Translations under genes and position numbers: made by a program
DNA from: Alopecurus myosuroides
Taxonomy: Eukaryota > Streptophyta > Magnoliopsida > Poales > Poaceae
Length of the DNA: 64,000 bases
NCBI GenBank assembly: GCA_028641055.1
Contig: CM054060.1
Span: 312,528,949 to 312,592,948, forward strand
Reading direction: 5' to 3'
In this document: positions 1 through 10,400 of the stretch, piece by piece
Layout: the number at the start of each line of letters is the position of its first letter
Position numbering within the stretch: position 1 is the stretch's first letter
Notes under the pieces: model-generated
The model's input: only the letters and a program-made list of their open reading frames with translations
What the model was told of the DNA's origin: nothing
Database searches by the model: none

Positions 1-834
1 ATTATTTCTAATAAAGTTTAGATCAGCATTCTCTTCTTGAGCAACCAAAGAGGCTAAAGGAACATTATTTGGATCAACTTGAGCTTTACCATTAACAAGC
101 ATAGACATAGTAGCATCAAGCCTTTCACTCAAAGAGGAGGTTTCCTCAACATAATTTACCTTCTTACCTTGTGGAGCTCTCTCAGTGTGCCACTCTGAAT
201 AATTTATCATCGTATCATCAAGAAGCTTTGTTTCATTGCCCAAATTGATGGACATAAAGGTACCTCTAGAAGCTGAATCCAATAGGTTCCTTGAGGAGAA
301 ATTCAGTCCCGCATAAAAAGTTTGTATAATCATCCAAGTAGTCAGTCCATGAGTGGGACAATTCTTCACCATAGTTTTCATTCTTTCCCAAGCTTTAGCA
401 ACATGTTCATTATCAAATTGTTTAAAATTCATTATGTCACTTTTCAGGGATATAATCATAGCAGGAGGATAATATTTTCCAATGAAAGCATCTTTACACT
501 TAGTCCATGAATCAATACTGTTTCTAGGCAAAGTTAGAAACCATTCTTTAGCTCTTCCTCTCAAAGAGAAAGGAAATAATTTCAGTTTAATAATATCTCC
601 ATCCACATCTTTATATTCTTGCATCTCACATAGTTCAACAAAATTATTAAGGTGGGCAGCAGCATCATCAGTACGAATACCAGAAAATTGCTCTTTCATA
701 ACAAGATTTAATAAAACAGGTTTAATCTCATAGAAAGCAATAGTAGGAGCAGGTGGAGCAACAGGTGTGCAAATAAAATTTTGGTTGTTTGTGCTAGTGA
801 AGTCACACAACTTACTATTCTCAGAGGAACTCAT
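1..834 (-). CDS. Ty3/gypsy gag, partial at window edge
   Basis: This is the N-terminal part of a retrotransposon capsid protein (Retrotrans_gag type) on the minus strand. The ATG is at 834-832 and I read the frame as open for all 278 codons to the window edge, so it is 3'-incomplete. The pattern, with a conserved Trp after a basic patch and a later stretch rich in Asn and Gln, is that of gag from grass gypsy elements of the Athila-like group. It is clearly homologous to the gag at 51.0-52.3 kb but much less decayed. A primer binding site and an LTR follow at higher coordinates, as expected for the 5' end of a minus-strand element. Gag would assemble the cytoplasmic virus-like particle. The family name cannot be settled by eye. 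Confidence 0.8.
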   Translation of the reverse strand, partial: MSSSENSKLCDFTSTNNQNFICTPVAPPAPTIAFYEIKPVLLNLVMKEQFSGIRTDDAAAHLNNFVELCEMQEYKDVDGDIIKLKLFPFSLRGRAKEWFLTLPRNSIDSWTKCKDAFIGKYYPPAMIISLKSDIMNFKQFDNEHVAKAWERMKTMVKNCPTHGLTTWMIIQTFYAGLNFSSRNLLDSASRGTFMSINLGNETKLLDDTMINYSEWHTERAPQGKKVNYVEETSSLSERLDATMSMLVNGKAQVDPNNVPLASLVAQEENADLNFIRNN

Positions 835-997
835 TTTAGCAAAATAATAGCAAGCAAATAAATAACAATTATAAAGTAAACTAATTTTTTTTGTGTTTTT
901 AATATAGAGAAGTAAAACAAGACAAAAAAAACAAGACAATAAACAAAATAAAGAGGTTGAGAGTGAGAGACTCCCCTTGCAAGAAGACTTCTTCCTC

Positions 998-1013
998 CCC
1001 GGCAACGGCGCTA
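998..1013 (-). other. Primer binding site of gypsy element A
   Basis: On the minus strand this reads TAGCGCCGTTGCCGGG. It differs by one base from the TGGCGCCGTTGCCGGG primer binding site common in grass gypsy elements and present at 52430-52447. It lies about 10 bp inside the LTR, between LTR and gag, which fixes the element's orientation. Confidence 0.75.
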
Positions 1014-1023
1014 GAAAAATCCT

Positions 1024-3286
1024 TGATGCTTGCGTTGGGAACCCCAAGAGGAGGGTGTGATGAGCATAGCGGTAGGAGTTTTCCCCTTAGTTAAGAATCA
1101 GGGTTATCAATCCACTAGGAGAAAGAGGACCTTCGGAAGGTTGGTGCCACTGACGGTGGTGCTGGCGCTTCACCGGTGTTAGCAAAAACGTGGAACCTGC
1201 ACACAACACAACCAACATACTTTGCCCCAACGATATAGTGAGCTTGTCAATCTCACCGATCTTGCTGAAAACAAAGACTAAACATATAGTGTGGAAAACT
1301 GTGTATGCTTGAAGTAAGTAAAGAGAGCAGGAAATTGTGGTGGTTTGTTTAACAGTGTGGAAAAATGGACCGGGGTTCATAGGTTCACTAGTGGTGTCTC
1401 TCCATAAAAATAACATGTTGGGTGAACAAATTACAGCTGGGCAATTGACAAATAGAGGTTGCACCCTAGTGCACAATATAACATGATGACTACTATGATA
1501 TTTAGTGCGGGCATTACAACAAAATACATAGACCGAAATCCATCTGCATCTATGACTAATAATCCACCCTTAAGTTATCATCCGAACCCCCTTAGCTAAG
1601 AATTAAGTTGAAAACAACAGATAACTACATTAAACAATATGTGTAATATAAGCAATGATTGTACATGCGGGCACTCTCACCGCTGTTTTCACCCTAGTGG
1701 CAACATCACATCCTCCCCCGTCACGTTTCTGTCACTCGAGCACAGGCGAAAAGGAGGCATGAACCCACTATCTAGCATAAATACTCCCTCTTGGATTCAC
1801 TAGCAATGCCAGAGCAACCAGTAGAAACGGAAAGCATGCTAGATCACAAATAACAGATGCAGTAAACACTATGATCAACTTGGCATAAGGTCAATATTCA
1901 TCAGATCACAGCAAACACAGCATACAGAATTACATAAGATCAATCTCGATCATGATAGGGAGCTCACGAGATCTAAACATGGATGCATATGAGGAGGAGA
2001 CAACCATCTAGCTACTGCTATGGACCCGTAGTCCAGGGATGAACTACTCACGCATCACTACGGATACAGGCATGGTGATGTAGAAGCCTCCGGTGATGAT
2101 TTCCTCTCCGGCAGGGTGCCGGGAGATAGCTCTAGAACCCCCTTGATCTAGGGTTGACGACGACAACGGCTGCAGAACTTTTCGGGGATTTTTTTATCAG
2201 GTGCTTATGTTTTTCCATCCAGGGGGAATAAATAGGCGAAAGGGCAGAGGCGGTGGAGGCCAGGGGGCCCACACCCATAGCTGGCGCGGCCAGGGGGAGG
2301 CCGCGCCACCCTATGGTGTGGTTCCCCTGATGCCCGTCTTCGATTCCTCTTCGGTGTTCTGGATGCTTCCAGGGAAAATAGGCACTTCGGGCTTTGTGGG
2401 GTCCAATTCCGAGAATTTTTCCAGAATAACTTTTGTGAAACCAAAAACAGCAGAAAACAGGGAACTCGCACTTGGCATCTTGTTAATAGGTTAGTCCTGG
2501 AAAACTTATAAAAATGCTATAAATAAGGGAGAACACATGTAGCAATTGGCATAATATGATCATGGAGCATCAGAAATTATAGATACTTTGGAGACGTATC
2601 AACGACAACGGCGGTTGCGGAACTTTTAGGCGATTTTTGGTTAGGTGTTTAGGGTTTTCTGAAACATGGAGGCATATGAGGAGGAGACATCCATCTAGCT
2701 ACTGCTATGGACCCATAGTCCAGGGATGAACTACTCACGCATCACTCCGGAGGCAGGCATGGTGATGTAGAACCTCCGGTGATGATTTCCTCTCCGGCAG
2801 GGTGCCGTGAGACAGCTCCAGAACCCCTCTGATCTAGGGTTGACGATGATGGCAGTTGCGGAACTTTTTGGGGATTCTTTATCGGGTGCTTAGGGTTTTC
2901 CATCCGAGGGAAATAAATAGGCGAAAGGGCAGAGGCGGTGGAGGCCAGGGGGCCCACACCCATAGCTGGCGCGGCCAAGGGGAGGCCGCGCCACCCTATG
3001 GTGTGGCCCCCCTGATGCCCGTCTTCGACTCCTCTTCGGTGTTCTAGATGCTTCCGGGGAAAATAGGCACTTCGGGCTTTGTGGGGTCCAATTCCGAGAA
3101 TGTTTCCAGAACAATGTTTCTGAAACCAAAAACAGCAGAAAACAGGGAACTGGCACTTGGCATCTTGTTAATAGGTTAGTCCCGGAAAACGTATAAAAAT
3201 GCTATAAATAAGGGAGAAAATATATAGCAATTGGCATAATATGATCATGGAGCATCAGAAATTATAGATACGTTGGAGACATATCA
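1024..3286 (-). mobile_element. 5' LTR of gypsy element A, with internal partial duplication
   Basis: The LTR starts TGATGC at 1024 on the plus strand and has a canonical end (gacgtatca) at 2601. It then continues with a further 685 bp ending in a second similar terminus (gacatatca) at 3286. Bases 1976-2601 match 2663-3286, with a 61-bp link (2602-2662) resembling about 2155-2215. On the minus strand the terminus is TGATACGTCTCC, typical of pooid gypsy LTRs. The other LTR lies outside the window, so no target duplication can be checked. Short GC-rich ORFs here (2201-2494, 2856-3156) are LTR sequence, not genes. Confidence 0.75.
2663..3286. repeat. Second copy of the LTR 3'-side segment (repeat of 1976-2601)
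   Basis: This is a direct duplicate of 1976-2601 at an offset of about 686 bp, with scattered substitutions. It contains the same GC-rich block and ends in the same terminus, so the element either carries an extended LTR or suffered an unequal exchange. Confidence 0.8.
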
Positions 3287-5017
3287 GTAATCAGCATGCA
3301 AATCAGGCAGTCATCACTGCTGCAAAGATGAGATGGTTGATCAACGCTAACCAAAAGAATGGTTTCTCTCCTGAAACATGTTTGTTTTTTGTTCCTTCTG
3401 GCGATGACAATAATAAGATACGTTGGAGGCTGGGCTATGTTCCCATTTCGAAAAAAAGTACAGAAACAAGAAATGCACGGCTGTAACTCCAACAGAAAAC
3501 TGGGGTCTTTTTATAACAGCAATTTGGTCTATATCCTTCTCTAGTACACATATAATATAATATGAGTCATTGCGGAGGCAAGAAAACGTTGGTGCTCTGT
3601 ATTTAAGTGAGCCTTTATATGGCACAGCACCTGTGCAGCTTGGCTCAGAAGCTGGCTCGAGAGGCATGCTAGTGGCAGCCCAACACAGTCTGTATGAGTA
3701 CAATATGGTGGCTTAATTCGCTGGATTTGATTATCCCGTGGTTTTGTAGGTTGCAGGTTGCTCTCTTGATTGAGTATTCGATTTCCTGAAATTCCAACGA
3801 GTATTCATTTGAAAATTGTATCCGTAACGGAAGTTCAGTTCGGGACACAATGCAGAAGGTCCTTACATGAGTATCGTATTGTATTGGGTTCCCCCAAGAG
3901 TGATCTATGTGTTATTATTGTCCTGTAAATCTGTTACTTGGATCTGATACCCAAATTGCAATCAAATATTTAGTGTGACAGTGAAACGGACGCCCCAAAT
4001 CCTCATGAAAAAGTCATCCAATAGTAGTTTAATTAAATAAATATTGATTGGTCTATTTTTACATTCTTATTCGCTCAATAAGCTAGCAACAGACAATAGC
4101 ATCGTGTTCTAAAATAACATGTGGTAACCACTCATAGTGTCTAAATCGCAAGTAGGCTGAAAAGAATTTGGCGGAGCTGTCAACCAATGTTGAAATTTTC
4201 TAGGTATTTGCATTCATTGAAAATTAAGATGAATTCACCTTATGAAATATTGCAATAGAACAGAGAAGACTGAATACTCACAATGAAGTAAAAGATGACA
4301 AAGTAGTGAACCAAGATGGAGCATCAGATGAATTGGATCTGTTTGATCGTGTCCCTGTGATAGGTTTGCAAACAATTAAGAAACTGAAATATAATTCTAT
4401 CACAAACCTAGTCATAACTGAAGATGAAAGCATCACTTACACAAAGCTAGGAGCGGGGATTAAACCTTTGCAGATCGGCCTTTGCATAGCCCTCATGGTA
4501 AGCATGGATGATATCCTTCCAATGCAAAACATGCCAAATGCAGCATCCTAATAAACCCGGCATTGAGAAGGTTCTCCATGTTGGCCCGGTCAAGCACGGC
4601 AAAAAGTTCCACGAGGTTGAAATATAGAGCAGACAGCGGGACCACGAGAACCCACAAGAAACTCACTCCCTAGTCAGGTTTTTAGGAGCCAACATCGCAA
4701 AAAGTTGTCTCTCATCTTCTCTTCATACGTCCGTCTCGCTAGAACATCACAAGGTTACATCAGAAAGTTAGATCATATCACAATAGCGAATAAAACATTT
4801 GAAAAAAAGGAACCTCACATAATTTAGAAGCTGAACCTCATGTATTTTAACCAACAAAAAAGCACAAGATTGATAAGGAAACACAAAAGAAGGACTACTT
4901 ATCAGTCTTTGAAAAAACAATATGCAAAGGTTTGTAATAAGGACATGTCCATTACCTGCTTGATGACCAACAACCACACAGACACTCTGTCGAACACCGT
5001 GTGTGCATAGTTCACGA
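3287..5017. other. No recognised gene
   Basis: I see no recognisable protein domain, LTR or complete MITE. ORFs of 61-118 codons on both strands (for example 4306-4551) lack family resemblance, neighbouring exons or a shared coding frame, and are treated as chance. Confidence 0.5.
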
Positions 5018-5425
5018 GGGCATCTCATCCTAAGCGGAATCGCACTCCCGCGAGGCCACGAGCCTGGAGCCGTTGGCGCTTGTGGATGGTGGACAGGTGG
5101 TGGTACTAGCGATGCGGAGGAGGAGGCGCAGGGTCAAGAGCGGGAGAGGCGGCTTCTCCTCCTCCTCGCCTCTAGGCATGGCCACTCCTCCTCTTCCCCT
5201 CCTTAGCCGCCACGCCACCATGAGAGAGCCACCACGAGGTGGCGACTTGCAGGCACGAATGCTCCTCCTCCTGCAACGTCGGGTACGACAGAGCTGCGGG
5301 ATAGGCAATAGGAGGAGGGCTACCGGAATGTCACTGCCTTCACGCTTGGCACCGCCACGTCCTCCCCCACCTTCCTCCGCAGGGCCATGGCGAGCGGCGG
5401 CCACGGGGTGAGAGGAACCCTAGCT
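5018..5425. other. GC-rich island, unknown
   Basis: About 400 bp of strongly GC-rich sequence stands out from AT-rich flanks and is open on both strands (5030-5404 minus, 5073-5411 plus). This resembles the 5' exon or promoter of a grass gene, or a captured gene fragment. No domain is visible and the two strands cannot be separated by coding evidence. Confidence 0.35.
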
Positions 5426-5617
5426 TGGCCATGAGAGGCATGCGTGGACGGGATAGCTTGCTTTTGGAAAATTAATCGAAAGTTATTTTTCCTCGCCCAC
5501 CTAACGAGCCTAAAGAAACAAATCGGCAACCTAAACAAGAAAAAAATTCGCCCAACGCGAGCACGCTAGGTGTGCAACGTGGATAGCTCGCTAGTACCTC
5601 GCGATTACTTATCTTAG

Positions 5618-6140
5618 ATAACCTTTTCTCTCGGCCTTACTACCGGAGATATGTATCTCCCATCTGATTTTTATCAGAGGAGCGCCCACTGATAGACATG
5701 TGAGATTACCTTGGACTAAAAGATACAATGTTCAACTAGACTTTAAATGATTATCTGATATACCCACCAACCTCCCACCTATAAGCATACCCACACTTAC
5801 AAAAGACACGGTAGAAATGTAAGTTTCCACACCGACCTAGCTCATACCTTTCTTAGCTAGTTCTCCTTATAAACCTAGACCCTCGTAGAAACACAACCGG
5901 TCTCGAGACATGGGAGGAGGGTTGGGAGATGACAATCACACAAACTACTACTACGATGGAAATGTGAGGCATTTGGAAATATATCTCTCCAGTAGAGCGT
6001 CTCTATAACTATGTGTTGCAAAGGAGCCGTTGCTTGCTGAATCCTGCATGTGGCCACCATACGCAGAAGACATACGAGATGGCAAAACAATTGAAGGGTT
6101 CCAAGGGGGCACGTAATATCTTGAGCAGCTAGAGGATATA
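5618..6140 (+). repeat. Duplicated block, copy 1
   Basis: This matches 12150-12700 (copy 2) closely and 61675-62115 (copy 3) more distantly, all in the same orientation. Shared landmarks are a ttttctctcggcctta start, a tatgtatctcccatctg stretch, 'ccctcgtagaaacac', and an ATG context around 5910 followed by a segment readable as GNVRHLEI in copy 2. Copy 1 lacks a roughly 30-bp piece present in copy 2 after 'tacgatg', so the frame differs. It may be a duplicated gene 5' region, but no domain is recognised. Confidence 0.6.
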
Positions 6141-7165
6141 GTATTGGGCCAGTTCCTACAGGCCGTCAGGGAGCTACACCTTGTGCGTTGCCGCGCATCA
6201 CACGTCGTCCCAGCCAGGTCCCCATATGCGCTCACAGTGTACGCGCTGCATTTCTTTGTCCTTCAGCCTCGAGTGATGTCCATTGTTTTTACTGGACATC
6301 ACTATCCCGGCGAGCCCAATAAGCCGTATCAATCTCATAGCCGGCTGTGATGCGCCTTTGACATTCACCGAGAACGAGGGGGCAAACAGAGGTAGTAATA
6401 CGGTTGCTCTGTTACCGCGTAGTTATCACAGCGATGAGCAGCGGTGCGTTGGGTTAGCAGCAACATCCTGGACGTGGTGGTGGGGTTGACCCGGCGCAAT
6501 AAGAACGGGGTGACAGACACACTATACCACGATAGCTAATCTACCGTAACTATTGTCGAGGCATTTTTGTATATCACCTCAAAATGTTTTTTCAGGAGGT
6601 AGTTTTATGGTTAGTGCCTAAAAATATTTCTTGGTCGACGACATTTTTCAGAACTTCATTGTAAAGAACGGCATCTTTCTAAAGAATTATGTAGAATATC
6701 AAAATAGAGCCAAACCATGCTCAAAATTTTATATATGGTGTATTTCTGATTTTTTTTCCTCATTAAATAGGGTGAATAGGTGTAACAAATGCACAACTGT
6801 GGTGTAGATAGTGGAATTCCTCTTTATAAAGTGAATATAATTTATACTGGATTTTTTTATCATAATCCAATATATTTGTTTCAAGTTGCACCAAATTAAT
6901 GATGGCAATTTAGAATCCAGAAATAGTATTCATAGTCAGCCGTTATTGTGATATATGTAAGTCCAATTTTAAAACTATGGCTTCCATTTTTTTTTACTCT
7001 TTGTGTTTTTTTTATGAAAACTATATGATGCCACTGTATAGTCAAGATCCAAATGCATATGGCTTAAGGACTTGCGCGCATCAATTGTAATGGTAAATAG
7101 TCGTCGGTTACCTTATAAGAATTATTTGGATTCAAACCAAACTATTCTGGTTCTTAGATTTAAAC
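6141..7165. other. No recognised gene; target of the copia insertion
   Basis: 6141-6540 is of moderate GC content with short unsupported ORFs. 6541-7165 is AT-rich. The last part, about 7020-7165, is paralogous to about 61200-61350 and continues at 11857 on the other side of the copia insertion. Confidence 0.5.
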
Positions 7166-7170
7166 CTTAT
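7166..7170. other. Target site duplication of the copia element, left copy
   Basis: CTTAT directly abuts the TGTTAG terminus and is repeated at 11857-11861 beyond the right terminus. The paralogous sequence at 61351-61355 has a single CTTAT and no insertion. Confidence 0.9.
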
Positions 7171-7331
7171 TGTTAGAATATATAACCATATTGTATTTGT
7201 ATAGATATATGGTTGTATATGTGTAGTCTGTGTATAACTGTCCGTGTATTGTACGGTACGGACTCTAGCCTTGTACTCCTATATAATGAGCAATACAAGG
7301 CACCACAATGTGTGGTTTCCCTAATCTTACA
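7171..7331 (+). mobile_element. 5' LTR of copia element B
   Basis: This short LTR of 161 bp begins TGTTAGAATA and ends CTTACA, directly followed by a methionine-tRNA-type primer binding site. A TATA-like tatataatga lies at 7280-7289, so bases up to about 7289 are essentially U3 and the rest is R/U5. No direct 3' LTR copy exists. Instead, bases 7171-7289 recur in inverted orientation at 11738-11856. Confidence 0.9.
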
Positions 7332-7343
7332 TGGTATCAGACG
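7332..7343 (+). other. Primer binding site of copia element B
   Basis: TGGTATCAGACG immediately follows the LTR. It matches the initiator-methionine-tRNA primer binding site usual for plant copia elements for its first ten or so bases. Confidence 0.85.
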
Positions 7344-7468
7344 CAAAACCCTAAACCCTAGGCCTGCGCCGCCCCCACCTTCCGCCGCCGCCAGGAGACC
7401 ACCGCCTCCGCGCGCCGTCGCCGCCCGCGTCTCCGCACGCCCGCGCCGCCCGCCGCACCTCCTCTCTG

Positions 7469-10400
7469 ATGTCTCTCTCCGATGACGATGAAGCCGCCAA
7501 GGCCCTCGCAGCAGCCAAGGAGCTCCAGGACGCCACCGACAAGGCCAAGGCCGAGGCCGCGGCCGCCTCCAAGCAGGTCGTCCTGCCCTCCCATGGCGCC
7601 GCCGCCTCCGGGTCGGGCTCGCAGCCCGGATCTTTCTCTCTGACCGCGCTGCATGCCCAGGCCGTCGGCCTCTCCTCCATCAAGGGGCACGTCCCCGTCG
7701 AGCTCGCGCTTGACACCGGCGTTCATCGCCGGTGGCGCACCTTCTTCCGCGCCGCCTGCCGCAAGTACGCCCTCCTGGATCACATCGACGCCGACGCCCC
7801 TGCTGCGCCGACCCCCGAGTGGTCCCTCCTCGACGCCACCGTCGTCTCATGGCTCTATGGGTCCGTCTCGCTCGGTATCCTCGACGCCGTCATGACGCCC
7901 GGTGACGATCCTCTCGCCGTCGCACTCTGGAACAACATCAATGGCCTCTTCAACGACCACAAGATCAACCGTCAGCTCCACCTCACGGCCGAGCTCGGCG
8001 ACGTCAAGATGGGCGAGATGACCATGACCGACTATCTTCAGAAGGTCAAGTCGATCTCCGATGGGCTTGCTGATCTTGGCTCTCCCGTTGATGATGCGGA
8101 GATGGTGATCCATTGCCTCAACGGTCTCCCCGAGCAGTATGAGTCTGCAGCCGATCTCATCTCCCTTATGCCTGGGATCAGCTTCGAAAAGTGCCGCTCG
8201 CTCCTCTCGCTTCAGGATATGAAGCGGAAGAATCGCCGTGCTCGTAACACTGACACGGCGTTCGTCGCCAACACTGGTGCTCCTGCCAAGGGCAAGGGGA
8301 AGAACAAGAAGAAGGGACCTGCTAAAGACGCCGCCAAGGACGCCGCGCCCGCCACGGCGCCACCCGCGCCCTCCGCTGCGCCAACCGCCGCCACCCCTCC
8401 TTCCTGGCCGTCCCCGCAGTACCCCTGGAACGGCGCCATCCAGATGTGGCCCTACGGGGGCCAGGGCGGCATGCTCGGCCGCCACCAGCCCGCCTACGCC
8501 GCGCCTCCCAGCTACGCGCCGCGCCACGCGCCGTCGCCCCAGGCGTTCTACGCCCAGAACCCGTACGGCATCGCCCCGGCTCCTTACGCCTACGGGTACG
8601 CACCCGCTTATGGACACGGTGCCCCAGCATCTCCAGCACCCTCCTCGGCCTCGTGGGATCAGGCTGCGCTGATGAACCAGTTCCAGACTATGGGACTGCA
8701 AGCACCCACCAGGGAGTGGGTGATGGACACCGGCGCCTCCTCGCACTTCGCCTCGGATCCCGGTATGCTCAACTCCGTGTCTCCTCCTTCTCTCTCTCGA
8801 CGTGCTGTCGTTGTCGGTAACGGTTCCACCCTTCCGATCACCGGTACCGGACATGCGCGTTTTCCTATTTCCACTTCTTCTCGTCCTTTGTACCTTCGTA
8901 ATGTCTTAGTTGTTCCTGACATTGTCAAAAATCTCTTGTCTGTTCGTCAGTTCACTGTTGATAATCGTGTTTCCGTCGAATTTGACCCTCTTGGTTTTTC
9001 TGTGAAGGACCTGCAAACCAGGACCGAGATTCTTCGATGCAATAGCTTCGGAGCCCTCTACTCCATCCGCCCTTCATCCACCAGCCGGCCACACGCCCTC
9101 CTCGTTGTTGATTCTGCACTCTGGCATCGTCGGCTTGGGCACCCGGGGCGGCCTGTCATGGAGTCCTTAGCTCGTTCTTCCATTATTCCTAGGGAAAAGA
9201 ATAAAAGTAGCTTGTGTCAGGCTTGTCAATTAGGTCGTCATGTTCGTCTTCCGTTTTCTTCTACCCACCGTGTTACCACTACTCCGTTTCAAATAATTCA
9301 TTGTGATTTGTGGACATCTCCTGTTGAGAGTATTTCTGGCTTTAAATATTATCTCGTGTGTCTCGATGATTTCACTCAGTATGCATGGGTTTATCCTCTG
9401 CGGGCTAAGTCAGAAGTTTTCTCACATCTGTCATCCCTTCACGCACTGGCACTCACCCAGTTTCGTGCGCGCTTACAGGCTATTCAGTGTGACAACGGTC
9501 GTGAGTTCGATAATTCCCTCCTCCATTCTTTTGCCCAAACCCATGGAATTGCACTCCGCTTTTCATGTCCATATACTTCGCAACAGAATGGTAAAGCTGA
9601 ACGCATTATTCGCACTCTTAACGACATTACTCGCACGCTCCTTGTTCAGGCTAGCATGCCGCCTCGCTTCTGGGTTGAGGCACTTCACACAGCCGTTTTG
9701 TTGCATAATCGGCTGCCTTCTAAGGCAATCTCGGATCGTGTTCCCTTCCGTGCTTTACTTGGCGTGGATCCTGCATATGCTGGTCTTCGGGTTTTTGGAT
9801 GTCTTTGCTACCCTAACACCACTGCCGTTGCGTCGCACAAGCTTGCGCCTCGCTCCGTCCCGTGTGTGTTCCTTGGGTATCCATCCCAGCATCATGGCTA
9901 TCGATGCCTTGATCGCTCTACCCAAAAGATTATCATCTCCCGCCATGTCGTGTTCGATGAGTCCACCTTCCCCTTCGCCTCCACTCCATCCTCGTCATCT
10001 ACTACTCCTACTCTGCATACCTATGATTTTTTGCAGGATACTGAGCAGCCGATGCCGTCGATGCCGTTCACCGTGCCCAGCACGGCACCACCCGCAGCGG
10101 ACTCCACTGCAGCACCGCCGACCCCGCCACGGTCACCGTCTCCACGGTCGCCGTCGCCAGCGACCTCGCCACGGCACTCTGCCGCGGCTACGCCGCGCGT
10201 CGACACCCCTGCAGCGGCAGCCTGCCGCTCCCCAGCCACGGCAGCGCCGGCAACGGCCGCGCCAGTGGCTGCACCTTCTGCCGCTGCAGGCGTCCGCGCC
10301 TCCGCTGCGACCCCGCCACCCGCCGCGGCTCCGGCGCCCGTCGCTCCTGGTGCTGCGCCCGCGGCTGCACCACCGCCGCCTCGACGTGTGCGGGACCCGC

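Noticed and set aside
14..29. 16-bp identity (aagtttagatcagcat-type) between the window start and about 63885
   Set aside because: Short AT-rich match in unrelated contexts (gypsy gag versus right-end repeat); probably chance.
4306..4551. 81-codon ORF with fairly normal amino-acid composition
   Set aside because: No family resemblance, no supporting splice sites or neighbouring exons, and AT-rich non-coding surroundings.
7847..8854. 335-codon minus-strand ORF
   Set aside because: Antisense shadow of the copia gag region; composition (Gly/Arg) is that expected from the complement of Ala/Pro-rich coding sequence.
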